DNA from: Pyxicephalus adspersus
Lineage: Eukaryota > Chordata > Amphibia > Anura > Pyxicephalidae
Assembly: GCF_032062135.1 (NCBI RefSeq)
Contig: NC_092859.1
Location: 84,819,067 to 84,883,066, forward strand
Direction of reading: 5' to 3'
Length of the DNA stretch: 64,000 bases
Shown: positions 51,001-63,721 of the stretch, piece after piece
How positions within the stretch are numbered: position 1 is the stretch's first letter
Layout of the letters: each line of letters begins with the position of its first letter
The notes under the pieces: generated by a model
Seen by the model: the letters and a program-made list of their open reading frames with translations, nothing else
Databases searched by the model: none
Told to the model about the DNA's origin: nothing
Translations under genes and position numbers: made by a program

Positions 51001-53024
51001 GCAAGGTGCTTGCTGACGTTTATTCTGCCTAGACTAGCATTTATGAAAAAAAAAGAACAAACAATGTTCAGGTTTAAAGCCTCATGAAATTAGTCAAACC
51101 CACAAAAGTATTTTTCAATTTTTACCAAGGACCAAGGATTTTAAACCAATAATCACTTAAAATAAACAATTTTAGCATGAAACAGTAAGTATCCCTATTA
51201 CAAAATCCAGCAAATCATTGGTTGTCACATTTGAAAAAGCATCTTCAAGAACTAAAAACATCCTTTCAGTGCAATCAGGAGACCAGTCCTGCAATGCATG
51301 AGAAACCACCAAGCATAAGACTCACAGCCAACAGCCAGCAAAAAAGCTCCAGTGGAGAGACTTCCATCAGCGCAAAGAACACAACAGTTAAAGAAGTTTC
51401 TGATTTTCCTTATTAAATCAGAAAAAAAACATTGGAAAATGTTAAGGAAGGAGAAAAGTGATCAACCTAAAAATGTGAGGCTACACTGGTTCTTTAAAAA
51501 GTGTAATCCTGAGGTCTGATAAAAGAACATGCTGAAACTCATCAATAACCTGGAAAAAGTAAGAATCCCGTTTTCTTCAATGCAATGTTTTAGTAGTTAG
51601 TAACCAGGCTTAAAAACTTTCACATGGGGGCAGTTGGAGCTTGCATAGCTCTAAACAAGCAACTTTGTAGTAGTTTAAAGTAGTTTATGTGGGCTTTGAA
51701 TGGAAGCACAGAGGTGTGTGGGAAAGCAGAAACTGAGGAGTCTGCTATCAGGAAAATGGTTACAATTTCAAACAAACAACAGGTTTGCTGTAAAGCAGAC
51801 ATGCACTTAAATAAACAGATTAACTAAACGGAAAACATCAGGTGAGGAAGAGTTGGTACATCTTTTTAAGTTGAGGAGGGTTTTAGTGTTATAATATTAA
51901 AGCCCAAATCCAAACATTTACAAAACTATTAACATTACTCTCACCCAACTCATAAACCATTTAGTTCTCATTGACCGGGCTGCTGGATGTCTTGGAACCC
52001 AGAAATGAAATAGGAATTATTCTTTTGTCTAATCACCTAAAACAAAACCTGATAAAAGTAATAAGTAACTCATCAGCTGTTAGGGGATAATTATTTTGTG
52101 AATGCCCAGAGTTCTGCTTTAATAGAATTAGTGTACAAAATATAGAAGAACTAGATTTTCACTATGAATAACTCGTTTGTAAAGGAAGTCATATTGACGG
52201 GGAAGAACAAAAATGTAAATTCACACATTCATAGGAAAGAACATTTATATTTAAACTTATAATAAAAAATGTTACACAGAAGCTTGATTCATGCTCTATA
52301 GAGGTTTAAAACTTCAAAAAGTTAGTACACAATCCTTACTGACAGTGGAGAATAGGCACTCTATATATTGAGTGTGATACAGAATTATTCTATGTAGAAG
52401 GGAGAACAATCAGGGTGCTCCAAAGTGAACTAATTTTTAGTGTATAGGAGTGCATTATTCTAGGGCTAAGGCACAGTCATGTGAAATGGGTATTGGTGCA
52501 AATAATTATTATTACACCAACAAAAAAAACTATGTTCTGGTAATTTATGGTTCCTACTACCAACAACTACTACCAGCAACTAGCTGTTGATAGCTTTACA
52601 AATGCATTGAAAATCAGCTGTTGCATTTTTAGTTTAATGAAAGGTTTCCCATTAAAAAAAACAAAACAAAAAAAAACTTGGGACTAGCATTGCTTTGGTA
52701 AATCTGTAATCTCATTCACAATAATACTGAACAGATGATTCATTGCCCCGGAATTAACATTCAGGTTATGAGTCAGAATGACAGGCTTCATAAGAAAGGA
52801 ATTTAGCTTCATGACAGATTCTGTTATGGCAAACTACAGTTTTGGGTGGCCCACAAGTATTTTTGTAGCACAGGAAGAATAAAATAGGCAAGCAAGGAAC
52901 CTTACATGCACAACAGCCAAAATACACTAAGACCTTCTTTAATGCAAACATCAAGTAACTGTCCAACTCTGTTAACCTTCTCTATTACAACAATATTACT
53001 AAAATATATATTTTTACTACATAT

Positions 53025-53120
53025 TTGTAGGACACCAGCTTTATACAGTGCTATACAAAGTCCACAGAACCATTAGTCCCTGCCCCTTGAAGGAGCTTAC
53101 AAACTATTATCTCTATCACA
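53025..53120 (-). mobile_element. SINE 3' region, reversed copy
   Basis: The reverse complement of this stretch aligns with the 3' half of the SINE at 47035-47100: it has the same order of TGTGAGC/GTAAGCTCC, GGGACTAATGG and ACTTTGTATAGCACTG words. Short and decayed. Confidence 0.55.
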
Positions 53121-53775
53121 AGTATACATTAGTCATAGCATAGCATTAGTCAAATTGAAGTGATCTTACCACTAGGTTTCTGTAAATCTACTAAAGAATA
53201 GCTACAGAAACAAAGGAAATATACTCCATGCAGAAAGGGTATGTTGTCAGAGTCTAGCCTATGCCCCAAAGCAGAAAGGCATGAATTACTTATTGTCCCA
53301 AACACTATACTCATGTATTAAATATCAGGTCAGTGAATGAACAAGTATTAGGGCAAGGATAAGGGTAACAGCCCTACAGATTTAACCATCAAAAGGAGTC
53401 AGTCGTTTCCACTTTTCACTTTAAAATGTAATAAATCTGTTCATTACGGAACAATGATCTGTTTCCAAATATATGTTCTGTTATGTTCTGAACTGTTCTG
53501 TCCCTAAAGAAATGATTACATTTTCATGGTAGCCATGGGGAACTCTAGATACGGTATTGGACCACATAAGTTCCATCCTGTCCTACAAAATGCATGAGCT
53601 GGACCTACGAGTATCCTTGGTAAGTAAATACTTCTCAACACAAAGTCCTATTTACTCAAGAGCCACTACAATCATAGGAGAAATACAATTTACATAATAA
53701 TTGTACCACACATAATGTGAATCTTTCAAGCCTTCCAATCAGCGGAGGCCAATAAACATTCCACAGTACACTTAC

Positions 53776-53826
53776 CCATTTTCTGGGGCGTCCTCGCGGA
53801 CGTTTTTCACCACTGCCCTCTTCTTT
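53776..53826 (-). CDS. hmga2: hmga2 exon 3 (third AT-hook)
   Basis: Coding exon of 51 nt (17 codons) on the minus strand, reading KEEGSGEKRPRGRPRKW. The acceptor is a T-rich tract ending TTTTAG and the donor is TGG followed by GTAAGTG. KRPRGRPRKW is the third AT-hook, ending at the tryptophan that marks the exon 3/4 junction in HMGA2. The length equals that of the mammalian exon as I recall it. The five residues before the hook (KEEGS) differ from the mammalian linker, while the hook itself is unchanged. Both flanking introns are phase 0, so this exon is a portable AT-hook cassette. Intron 3 on its downstream side is the largest in the window (about 31 kb). In mammals the corresponding intron is also the largest and a frequent tumour breakpoint region. 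Confidence 0.96.
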
Positions 53827-56800
53827 CTAAAACAAAAAAAGTAATAATTTGGTATTCATCAAAAAAAAGAATCAATTTACTTCCTAATGAAATTGCATAC
53901 ACTTATTGCATGATAATTGCCGCATGTCTATTTTTTTGTCCATTGCCAATCATTTAAAAATGAATTTGCGCACTCATCAAAACTTATCAAAAGTAATGCA
54001 TTGAAAAACATGGTACGCAGCACACAATACGTGAAGGGACCCTAAAAGGAAGCCTTACTTAGAAAACATGGGGAATACCATTTCTGCCCTATCCTAAATA
54101 TGCTGATTGCCAGGATGTCACATTGATCCTAAAGCTGCAACACTGTAAGAGGCATTGACATGAAAGAACTGCAAGTTCTGAGTTTTCTCCTAATTTGCAT
54201 AATCATAAAGCTTACTTTACAGCTATGAAATAAATGCCTAAATGAGTTTTTATCATAGTTAATACAACCCAGGGTGCAATATATGTGTTGATGCATAAGT
54301 ATAGTAGCTACCAATACACCTGTGCTACAGCTCACCAAAACCTAAATTTGCAGTCTAATAGGAAGCTGGTGTGCATAAGCACAGGAGAAAGCTTGTATTA
54401 GGAGAAAATATATTTTTTCCCTTTTGGCCAAGATCAAGTTTGGTTTATATTCCTATTAGTTTCTGGGACTAGCACTGGGGAATGGCAAGGGATTACGTCA
54501 TTAACCTTTTTTTCTCCTATTCTCACATCGTGCACCAGGTACATCCCCCATTTGTAAGCAGAAGACCCTCAAAGATAGCCTATGTGTCCATGGCTCAGAA
54601 TACCTGCAGTGTGTGTGCCTTTGCTGTGACAGTCCAGGGGTCCCAGAAGAGGTAATTTGGGTCAAGAGGAATCTACAGTGATTTTAAATATGGTACCAAA
54701 GACACTTGCACCTTTTTGCACCCTCCTTCTGGGCCTTTAGGCTGAGGACATTTTTATATTGGAAGAAAGGCCAGCTTTTGTCTTACACATTGGCACCTTA
54801 AAGAACTAATTTTTAATATCGGTCTCACTACACAGCACTTTTTCTCTTTGGAAGATAATGTATAATGTATATAGGGGAAGTTAGGAAATATTTGGATTTT
54901 GTGCAAAAATATTTAAACATTTTCTGTATTTGAAATGATTTTCTGTATTTGTACATACATTTTTTTGCCCAGGCATACACTTAAAATCCAGCAAGTCAAA
55001 TACAAAAAAAGTTAAACATGATGCTGCATGTTACAGAGTAAATTTATACAAAACTGGTGGAAAGAAATCTAGTGAAAAATAGAACCAGTTAGTGTCCAGA
55101 CTTCTTTCTCAATCTGAAAAATATAAACTAGCTTTACATGATATATAATTTACATTAAATAGACAAAAGATTTGAATCAGTCAAAAAAAAGAAACCCATC
55201 GCCTATTCAAAGAACAGAACACTACTGTCTAATAAGCACTTGAATGTTCCACAGTAGCTGGAAACAATCACTAACGATCCCTTTCAATGACTAAAACTAA
55301 GTAAGAAGCTTTACTGTATTTGAACACAAATGTGTTTTATAAATTTGGACTGTGGGATCATTAAAGCGGAAAATATTTTAACTTTATTCATTAATCTTTC
55401 AATTTTTTGCATTTGGAATTTAAAATTATTTTTTAATATTTATGTTCTGGTTACATGTCTACCTATTTGTGTGATTTTCTTGAGCCTTTCCTATTGTAAC
55501 TGAATCATGTGAAAAAAACAAATCATGTGGCTAAAGCTGAATACATTGTATTATATCACAAAATCATGTGATCTCTTCCTTTGTTGCCATGTGATTTAAA
55601 CTACTCTTGTTCCCTTAATTAACCTTAGTTCTCCAATCAACCTTAAAGAGGAACTGAACTCTGGAAGATGTTCCCATAAAAAGGTAAGCAAAGAGTGAAG
55701 GACTAGTCATTAGCATTACCTGGAGTTTCTCTGCCTTTGTGGTTTTCTCATTACTAACTTAACATGCCTTGTGAGGTGTCCTTTGTTGAGGTGGCCCTTT
55801 TTGTTGGAGGCAGAGGCTTGCTTCCTCATGTCAGAGTCTCCAGCAAGGAGAACACTGATCAACACAACAGATAAATTACCAAACATTACTTTTAATGGTT
55901 AAAGTAGGGTACTGCATGAATATGAATGATGCCAAAGCAATTTATGATATAGGATGATAATACTAAGAATGGCTTCAATAATTTCTGAGACAGGGACCAG
56001 GAACTAGCAGGCACAACAGAGGTCCCAATTATATTCTAATATATGTCTGTGATGGAAGGGACAGTTCCAAATTAATTCTGGAGTCCAAGAAAAGCAGGCA
56101 AAGAGAACATATCTAGCTATTAGTATTGCTTTTTGGTCTCAATGCAAATGATCATTTCACCTTTACTAACCTACCATGATCTTTCTGCAAAGCATCTGTG
56201 AGACTGCATTCTTGGTAAAGACAGGACTCCCATTACAGCCAGAAACTTAGACAGCAGCAGAGTAGTGGGATCACCAAAACTCAAAAGACTAGCAGTTGGA
56301 GGTGGCAGTGGTTTAGATTCTACAGTGCAGCTATACAGCTATGAGGAGAAGATGCAGGATTCCCTACACTTAGTATGAAAGGCACTGCTATTCTTATGAA
56401 GCAATTCTGTTTGTAACACTTTTGTAGAACAGAATTTATATAAGAAAAAATATACCTACCTAGATCTACAAATTTTTTTTGGCACTTTACCAATTTTATC
56501 CTCCACTTAAGGTTTTTTAATATATACCCCGTTTACCCTAGTTTCCTTATAAGCAGTGTAGGAATTTGATTGAGATGAGTATTGTGAAAGCAGAAGATTG
56601 TTTCATTGTGGTGGTAACTGAGTTAGGTGGCTTTAGGGAACAGTAGAATGTAAGATATGCAAAATAAAGCCAAATTGCCACTATTTCCATAATGCAAAAT
56701 GTATATTTCTTTTTTTAATTAAACTGCTTCTCTTAGACTGCTTTTAAGTTTTATGCAATTCATTACCCAAGAGGTGTTTAAATAATATATTTATATCAAT

Positions 56801-57811
56801 TATCTATCCTTTATCAACTAGAAACTTTTTTTTAATATTGTTAATTGTTTTACAACATGATCTAGCAAATACCACACATACAACATGTGACATGTTAAAG
56901 GCAATAATTCACTATTTCCTATAAATGCAGATTTTTATATGTGCACACTACTGTATGACAAAGTTGGGTTTCCTTTGCTTAGTAATAAAGTAATGTTTTG
57001 CTACATATGTATCTATATATAAGCACAAATTAGTATTACCTGGGGCTGTGTGGTCTATTGTGCATCTATTGTTCTTCCTACTTTGGGTGTCATATAGTCA
57101 CACCTGATACATCCACCAACTGAATCCAAGGATGAGAAGAAAGCAGCTGAAACAGGTATTTCTGCCACCAATTTGCTGTTATGCATTTATGAAGGCACTT
57201 GTGATTAGAAATTGCTTTTTTAATTTTTGAGTTTGGTTGGGCTTTAAACAACCCATCTTGGTCACCATGCCCAAAAAATGTTGAACAGTAAATAAGAAGC
57301 AACAGACTCATGGATAACCTCTGTCCCAATGCCAGTATGTTCTTTATCATTTGCAAGTGCACATTCAATGCTCAAGAGCTGTCCACCCCCTTTACAGTAC
57401 TAGAGTGCTTCTATAAAGGCAATTACACAATGGTAAAATTCGGAACTTGAATTAGTTGCATTTAAAAAACCATTTAGTTGGCAACAAACACAAATTCGTA
57501 TTAATTGGGGTTTAACACATATATCAAATTTAGTATTTAGCTAAAGTGACAAGTGAAATTTACAGATTTTAATAGCATACCGTACTATTGATGGTTGTAA
57601 AGTTAAGGCCACTCGTGGCTGATTACCTTGCTGCCTTTCACTTTCTATTACATTAATACATTTCTGAGAGCAAGAATTTGAGATTGTGCTGCTTTAAAAA
57701 CTCATCCACACAAAGTATGCTTGACATATGGTTGTGTCTGGAAAAGCAAGGGTTTGCAATACATATTATTCAGTGCACTTACAGTTGGATGTTTTTATAA
57801 GAAAGCTTTCG

Positions 57812-57866
57812 TTTTAAAGAAACAAAGAAGCTGCTACTTTTTAAAGAAACAAAGAAGCTGCTACTT
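57812..57866. repeat. 27-bp tandem duplication
   Basis: Two exact adjacent copies of a 27-bp unit containing AAAGAAACAAAGAAGCTGCT, with a period of 27 from 57812 to 57839. A recent slip or duplication. Confidence 0.95.
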
Positions 57867-58473
57867 TTGCAAATGCTAGTTGGTTTTCTAATCCATATGC
57901 CTGTTTTGGTTCACCTACTCTAAGTATTAAGGCAAGTTGGTTTGATCAGTAGAAAGGTAACACACATCTGCTGAGGGAGTTCAGCAATAGTAGTCCCCAT
58001 GTCTCCCTTAGGTGGAGGTTTATTTTACAGCCCATCAAAACACAAATGTCAATTTTAACACCTAATTACTGGAAAAATGAGGCTTAGTTCATGAAGCAGT
58101 CATCTATTACTTCTCTGCTGCTTCTGTGTCAAAGTTAGTCACCTTGAAGTAGTATATGGTTGGTATGTAAAGCGTTTCCAAACTTGCCAGCAGGTACGAT
58201 TTTATGGGATATCATAAGCAATTTGGCATAGGATTTTATAAAGGGGGAATGTGCAATCTAAGACTATATAGTGGGTCTACTTAAATATGCATTGTTATCC
58301 ATGAAGGCACAATATCTATTGGGTGTCTGACTATCTAGTTCTTGAATTCCATAGCTTTAATCTAAGTCAGTAACTCAACTCTGTGGCCTCCTGTCCATTT
58401 GCAATTCTTCTAACAAATTAAAACATGTACAGAAGTATGGTAAAACCTTGCAAAAAGTAACAGCTTGTCTGCA

Positions 58474-58478
<5 letters not shown>

Positions 58479-58570
<92 letters not shown>

Positions 58571-58600
58571 CACACACACATACATACATACACACACACA
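58479..58600. repeat. Long (TA)n microsatellite with CA/TACA flank
   Basis: About 43 TA units (58479-58564), then CACACA/TACATACA units up to 58600. It is self-complementary and probably highly variable. Reading frames over it (YIYIYI) are artefacts. Confidence 0.97.
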
Positions 58601-59295
58601 CATTTTTACAGCTTAATCTTCAGGGTTAGTACCAATGCCAAAATGTGAAAAAAAAAATTAAATAAAAATAAATGCCCATTGTAAACTATAAATTTATGGC
58701 GTGTCAAAAAATAATTCTAACTGTACAGTATATATAGACCTCATGCTATTGAACTTCTCATAACTGTATTATAGATGTCTCTATAGATGTCATCTGTTGA
58801 GGGAAATGCTTGAAATGGGAACATACAGACTCCCAGACTACTTACTAGTTTTAGAGTAATGATGTTTAATCTGTACGGCTTCATTGCGAATGATGTCATT
58901 GGCCTCAAATTAGCATCTAACCAAGGAGCCAAAAATGGTAACTCATGTTAGTGGATTATCACACATGTATTTTGATTCATGAAAGGTTCATCTCAGTTTA
59001 GGGGCTATTAATATGAGAAATTCCTATTACCTATTTCATTGGATTATTCTTGTTATGCAGGTATGCTGTATTACAAAACTCTTTGGGCGCACAGTAAGCA
59101 TTTTCCTGGCCATAGACGGGCTAATAAAACACATTAACGCTTGTTTTTTTATTGCAGCATAGATGTTGGCCAGTATAGATAGGCTTGTTTTTTGTGAAGT
59201 TATCAGCCTTATTTAATGGAGAATTGGTACTTTAATATGCCAGTTCCAATAAACAACCAGAACTCAATATGTTGATGTCAGATTAGTATAAAACG

Positions 59296-59462
59296 CAGTG
59301 TTCTCCCCAGCCCCAATTAGCTAGGCACACCACCCGGCACTTTTCATTAACCACCCGGCTGTTTTTGGGTAGTTACTGATAAGTTGGGTCACAATACAAG
59401 GACTGCCACCCGCCTAAAATTTCCTCCCACCCGGTTAAAAAAAAATCCTGGGTTGAGCACTG
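59296..59462. mobile_element. hAT-like MITE, about 167 bp
   Basis: Begins CAGTGTTCTCCCCAGCCC and ends GGGTTGAGCACTG; CAGTG/CACTG ends are typical of hAT elements. The interior repeats CCACCCGGC/CACCCGGTT. The 8-bp flanks (ATAAAACG, AAACGTAT) are similar in composition but not an exact duplication, so the assignment is moderate. Confidence 0.55.
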
Positions 59463-60149
59463 AAACGTATTCCTATTAACTGTTATAAGTAACTGAAAAA
59501 CAGTCTACTCAATTAAAATATTACATTTATAGTCATTTACTTTGTGAAATGCCTTTAATGCCATGTTATATAGACATGTGTAGGTGACCCTTTCAATAGC
59601 CGTCACACAGTGCTATAAGCATTTTTTCCAAAATCACAAGTCAACAATTGAAGGGTAAGGTACAAGAAACCAGCCAAAGATTTAACTTGACTGCCCATAG
59701 AACAAAAACAGAAAATCTGCTGCAAGCACTTACAGTACCTTCAAATACCTTGCAATAAAGTTGAAAAATAGGTGGATCGAAAAGGTAAAGTCAAATTCAT
59801 CCACAACTAATCTGCCCTTTCTGAATCCTATATATTTTAATTGGCCAGTAAGCCAATTATAAACCAATAGAAATAGGATGGGCAATGTAAAATTCATAAT
59901 GTATGAAATAAATACATTTTTACCACATAATATATCTTTTACTGAAGACATTTACCATATTAACTTTTGCAGAAGGAAAGCAGACTGTGGAAGCCTTTTT
60001 TATTGTCTTATGTATAAGGTTTTAGTGGGTGCAACACCTCTTTATGAATAGATAAGAACCTTGTTTACCAGGGTATATCATTAACTCACTTTTTATCATT
60101 TTCGTTGTTTCTGGACCACTTAAACAATGTCTTTGTATATTAAATTCCA

Positions 60150-60171
60150 ACACACACACACACACACACAC
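60150..60171. repeat. (CA)n microsatellite
   Basis: About 11 CA units. Confidence 0.95.
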
Positions 60172-60242
60172 TTGCACCCTTCCCTGACAATTGCAGAGCA
60201 CAGTTGTAGCTAGTGCTGTAAAGTATAAGTTTAAAAAAGTTA

Positions 60243-60630
60243 AACTGCGTACACACTTCCAATTTTTATCGTTCAAAATGAACGAGGAACGATCGATTGG
60301 GCAAAAATCGTTCGTAAAAAAAGTAACCAACGACGCAAAATGGAAATGAACGACCGGACCGGCCGATCGGATTGGACGACGATCGTTGACCATCGTACGT
60401 GTGTACGGTCGTTCAGTGATCGTTCATGGTCTCAGCATGTGCGACGAACGAACGTTCGCTCACTTCCTGTATCGTCCAACGATCGGATCTATTGTGTGTA
60501 CAATATCTGCGAACGATCGTGTCGTTATCTGTATGCACAGGATCGGTGCTATACGATCGTTCGCAGATATCGTGCAGGATCGTTCGTCGTTCGTTTACCA
60601 ACGATAATAATTGGAAGTGTGTACGTAGCT
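60243..60630. mobile_element. PIF/Harbinger-like MITE, family A, inverted copy
   Basis: 388 bp with TTA at 60240-60242 and 60631-60633. Reads in the opposite direction to the copy at 29171: its left end AACTGCGTACACACTTCCAA matches that copy's right end, and its right end matches that copy's left end. The interior aligns along most of its length, with CGATCGT-rich words retained. Confidence 0.75.
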
Positions 60631-61724
60631 TTAGTTTTACCTAAACTAATCTAAATGAAAAATAATAGTTTCCTTTACAGTTTTATGGTTGCTCTCTCTG
60701 CAAAATCCATTTGACTAGCTGTCAGTAAAGGTCACAGCAGGAATCCCTGATTTAGCCTGGTCTTGAAACCTTGTCACTGAGGTCTGAGGGTCAAAACACA
60801 GTCATTTTGCCAAATATTCATTTTTGAGCCACTCTTGCCCAGGTTTTATTCAGAAAATCCAATGAAAAGCTGAACACAATGCCCATCTACATTCCCTCAT
60901 AACAGGAAGTACTCAATTTCAAAGACAGTTTAGACAGCAAATATAATATCAGTTCATACTTTATCAAGTTATACTTCTCTATGTAAATATTTGAGAATTA
61001 AATAATACATCTAAAAGTTTAAACAATGTATATTTTTACACATCTACTTCACAGACAATTTTGCAGAAAAAAAAATTGCTGTAGTATCAGGAAATTGCAT
61101 TAAACCCCCTACTAAATAATCTAAAAACAACATTTAAAACAACTTATATCTCTGAAACGATAAAAATGACTACTGATTGTTGATTAAGGTTTGGGTATAT
61201 CAATACCACTCTCAAAAAGAGCTAAATATGTATACTGCTATACTATTTTAAACAGATAGGACTAAATTGGTATTTCAGTCCACAGCTCCTTTAGAACAGA
61301 CATTTAAAATACATTCCCTAGCTTCTGCTGAATATTTCTAATTCTGTTATAAAGGATTAAACGTAAACTACGCAATGTATTACCTGTGCATATCTAACAC
61401 TTTGCACAGCACTAAAAGAGATAATCGTCTTGTATAAGGAGCTTATTTTCACTGATTGGTGATATGTCTGTGCTTGTTTAATACCTAACCAAATAGATGC
61501 ATGGTGCTGACCCTAAATATTTAAAAGACAGATAATAGGATGTCAGAGTATCTGGTTTGTCATATAAAAGTTAGCACATAAAATAAATTGTCTATCTGTT
61601 ATAAAAGTGACTAAGCAGTGAAATGTCTTACTACATAGGTCAAATAAAATATTTTGATCCAGGGAAATATGACTGAATTCTGGAAGGGGCAGGGGAGTTT
61701 TTCCCACCCGAGTGGCAATATTGC

Positions 61725-61795
61725 AACAGGTATTTAATGTACAACACTGCATAATATGTTTGCGCTATATAAATACTATTATTAATAACAACAAC
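61725..61795 (+). mobile_element. L2/SINE tail fragment
   Basis: TATTTAATGTACAACACTGC, TTTGCGCTATATAAATACT and an ATTAATAACAACAAC tail match the last part of the elements at 46.8 and 47.1 kb. Confidence 0.6.
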
Positions 61796-63631
61796 AGGTG
61801 CCTGGGGAAGGGGGGTTAAGGTTGTGGGAGGGTTGGTGTAAAATATATATATTTATACATACACTCACAGTTTCTTCTTCTTTTGGTACCTTCAGTAACA
61901 ACACATTTAACTCCCCATTGGTGTCTCCATTTCCCAATACCTTTTTTTTTCATTTTTTTATTCTTTCCCTAAATTTCCAGAAAGAACACATAATACATTT
62001 TTCTCATGGCTCACAGGAGAACACCCAATCAATTAATCATGAAAGTCTTCTCATGCCTGCTTAGTGGGTTGTAGAGTTGCTGGTTCAGCTTCCATGTTGT
62101 GGACACAGTAGTAAATTCCATGGAGTTCATTTATGAACACAAGCTGCACACTATTCTTCCCACTGATCTACCTTGTTCCCCTTCCTAAAAATGCTTAAGT
62201 CTGCCTTTTCTAGGAGGGGACATGCAAGAGGGCCATCATGCAATAGAAGACACTAATGTACCCAAGAACCTTATCAGAAGATGGTTAAGAAGACTGTTAC
62301 TTTATTACAATTAGATAACACATGCAGACAATAAAATCAATACAAACCAAAAAACATAAATACTGGTCAGTTTTACTGATAAAAGAAAAGTGAGCAAGTC
62401 TTAAATAAAACAGGGAATGATGAACAATACATGTCAACATTACTTTTACAGCTAATTATCCTTTCATCTATCTACTTTTGTTTGCAAACAACTGGGCATT
62501 TATGTATTGGCCAAAGCAGTTAATGTTTTGATAATCTGCTAAACTTTACTGACTATTGAGTCAGAAACATTTAACCAGTTTAGTATGACTGGTTAAATAA
62601 AAAAAAACTGTTGGGTTGGAAATCCCCCTTGCTTTAAGAGCAATCACATGATGCATGATCAATGCACGAAATGATTTATTTCTGAAAGAAAACTGATCAG
62701 ATTGATGCATGTGAATTTACAGTTTGTGCATCAAACATTAATTTTAGACATCTAATCAATGTAACAAAGTAGGATAAATTACCAATCACATAAGACAATA
62801 ACATGTCTATTACCACTATATAATATCTCAAACCTACACTCAAGTATATAGGTTTTAAAAAAAGTATCAAATGCTAAAAGTTTTTTTTGTAACACTAATA
62901 AAAAAAAGAGGACACTGGATGATGGTATTTTAAAATCCAGGGTACCAGGGAAAAAGGTAAAGGTTAAGATAATAATGAGAAATCATGTAAAATAATAAAG
63001 CAAATGTATCTTTTAAGACATACACAATAAAATTGCAGTTACTTCCCATAAGAAAACAATGCATTGTGTGCTTCTGGCAACTCTTTAACAATTAAATGAG
63101 CCTTCAAACCCTTTAAAAATGTAGAGAAAGATCAAAAAGTGTAAGCCACATGGAACATCTCATATGTTCCAATTATACTGTTAAATAAAGATAAGAACAA
63201 ATGCTCTCACTTCTCAGAATGACAACTATGTGAATGTTACTTGTTAACTGCCATTAGAAAGTTTCCCTTTGCCTTACTGGTGTAATGGATAAATATTGGG
63301 TCAGATTCACATACATAACACATATGTTTCAGAAATAAGACCTTTTGATTACTGATATTTTCAGTGTGAATAGAGAGCAAGTGGGTACAGCAAAACAAAG
63401 CTATGGAAATGGAACACTGATGATTGTCAAGTGTGTGCTGGGGAAGTGTGTGTGTGGAAGGGGGGCTGGTTGTAAACATGGTAAAGTTTTGTGGTTTACT
63501 TTAATAGTCTCCGATTTGTAACATTTGCCATGCCAGTAGGTATGCATGGATAATAGATGGAAGTGGCAGAGCTCCATAGAAAATGACACATGTTGATCAC
63601 ACATTTAGAAAGCATGTGCTGCTAAGCTCAC

Positions 63632-63721
63632 CTTTTGTGCAGATTTGGAAGGACCTTTGTTTTTGCTCCCCTTAGGTCTTCCTCTGGGTCTTTTAGGAGA
63701 AGGCTCTCCAGTCGCTGGCTC
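63632..63721 (-). CDS. hmga2: hmga2 exon 2 (second AT-hook)
   Basis: Internal coding exon of high mobility group AT-hook protein 2, a small nuclear architectural protein that binds the minor groove of AT-rich DNA and shapes chromatin in proliferating embryonic cells. On the minus strand a pyrimidine-rich tract and TTTAG acceptor precede 90 nt that read as 30 residues starting [10 protein letters not shown] and ending GPSKSAQK, followed by a GTGAGC donor. The core [13 protein letters not shown] is the second AT-hook, with the RGRP palm that enters the minor groove. Both exon ends fall on codon boundaries. From memory the mammalian exon has 29 codons, so this one carries one extra residue near its start (EPATGE against EPTGE). 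The start codon and first AT-hook lie in exon 1, to the right of the window. HMGA1 is the only close alternative; the exon sizes and C-terminal tail favour HMGA2. Confidence 0.96.

Larger units (their letters stand above)
22534..53775 (-). other. hmga2: hmga2 intron 3 (about 31 kb)
   Basis: Phase 0 intron between the AT-hook 3 exon and the linker exon, bounded by GTAAGTG and TTGTAG. It holds most of the mobile DNA in the window: LINE remnants (22.86-23.24, 36.9-38.1 kb), the MITE/mariner cluster (25.3-35.3 kb), the Tc1 composite (40.0-41.7 kb), the nested SINE (46.6-47.15 kb) and a reversed SINE tail (53.02-53.12 kb). The remaining stretches (23.25-25.3, 31.95-35.0, 41.75-46.5, 47.2-53.0 kb) show no exon, RNA gene or recognisable element, apart from the fragments listed separately. 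Confidence 0.85.
53827..63631 (-). other. hmga2: hmga2 intron 2
   Basis: Phase 0 intron of about 9.8 kb between the second and third AT-hook exons, bounded by GTGAGC and TTTTAG. It contains a 27-bp tandem duplication (57812-57866), a long TA microsatellite (58479-58564), a hAT-like MITE (59296-59462), a CA repeat (60150-60171), a PIF/Harbinger-like MITE (60243-60630) and an L2/SINE tail (61725-61795). A Kolobok-like left end (TTAAAGAGGAACTGAAC) occurs near 55645 with no clear partner. Confidence 0.85.

Noticed and set aside
58375..58648. Open frames with long Tyr-Ile repeats
   Set aside because: Translation of a TA microsatellite.
60340..60654. 104-residue open frame and its neighbours
   Set aside because: They lie in the inverted copy of the same MITE and show no protein-like features.
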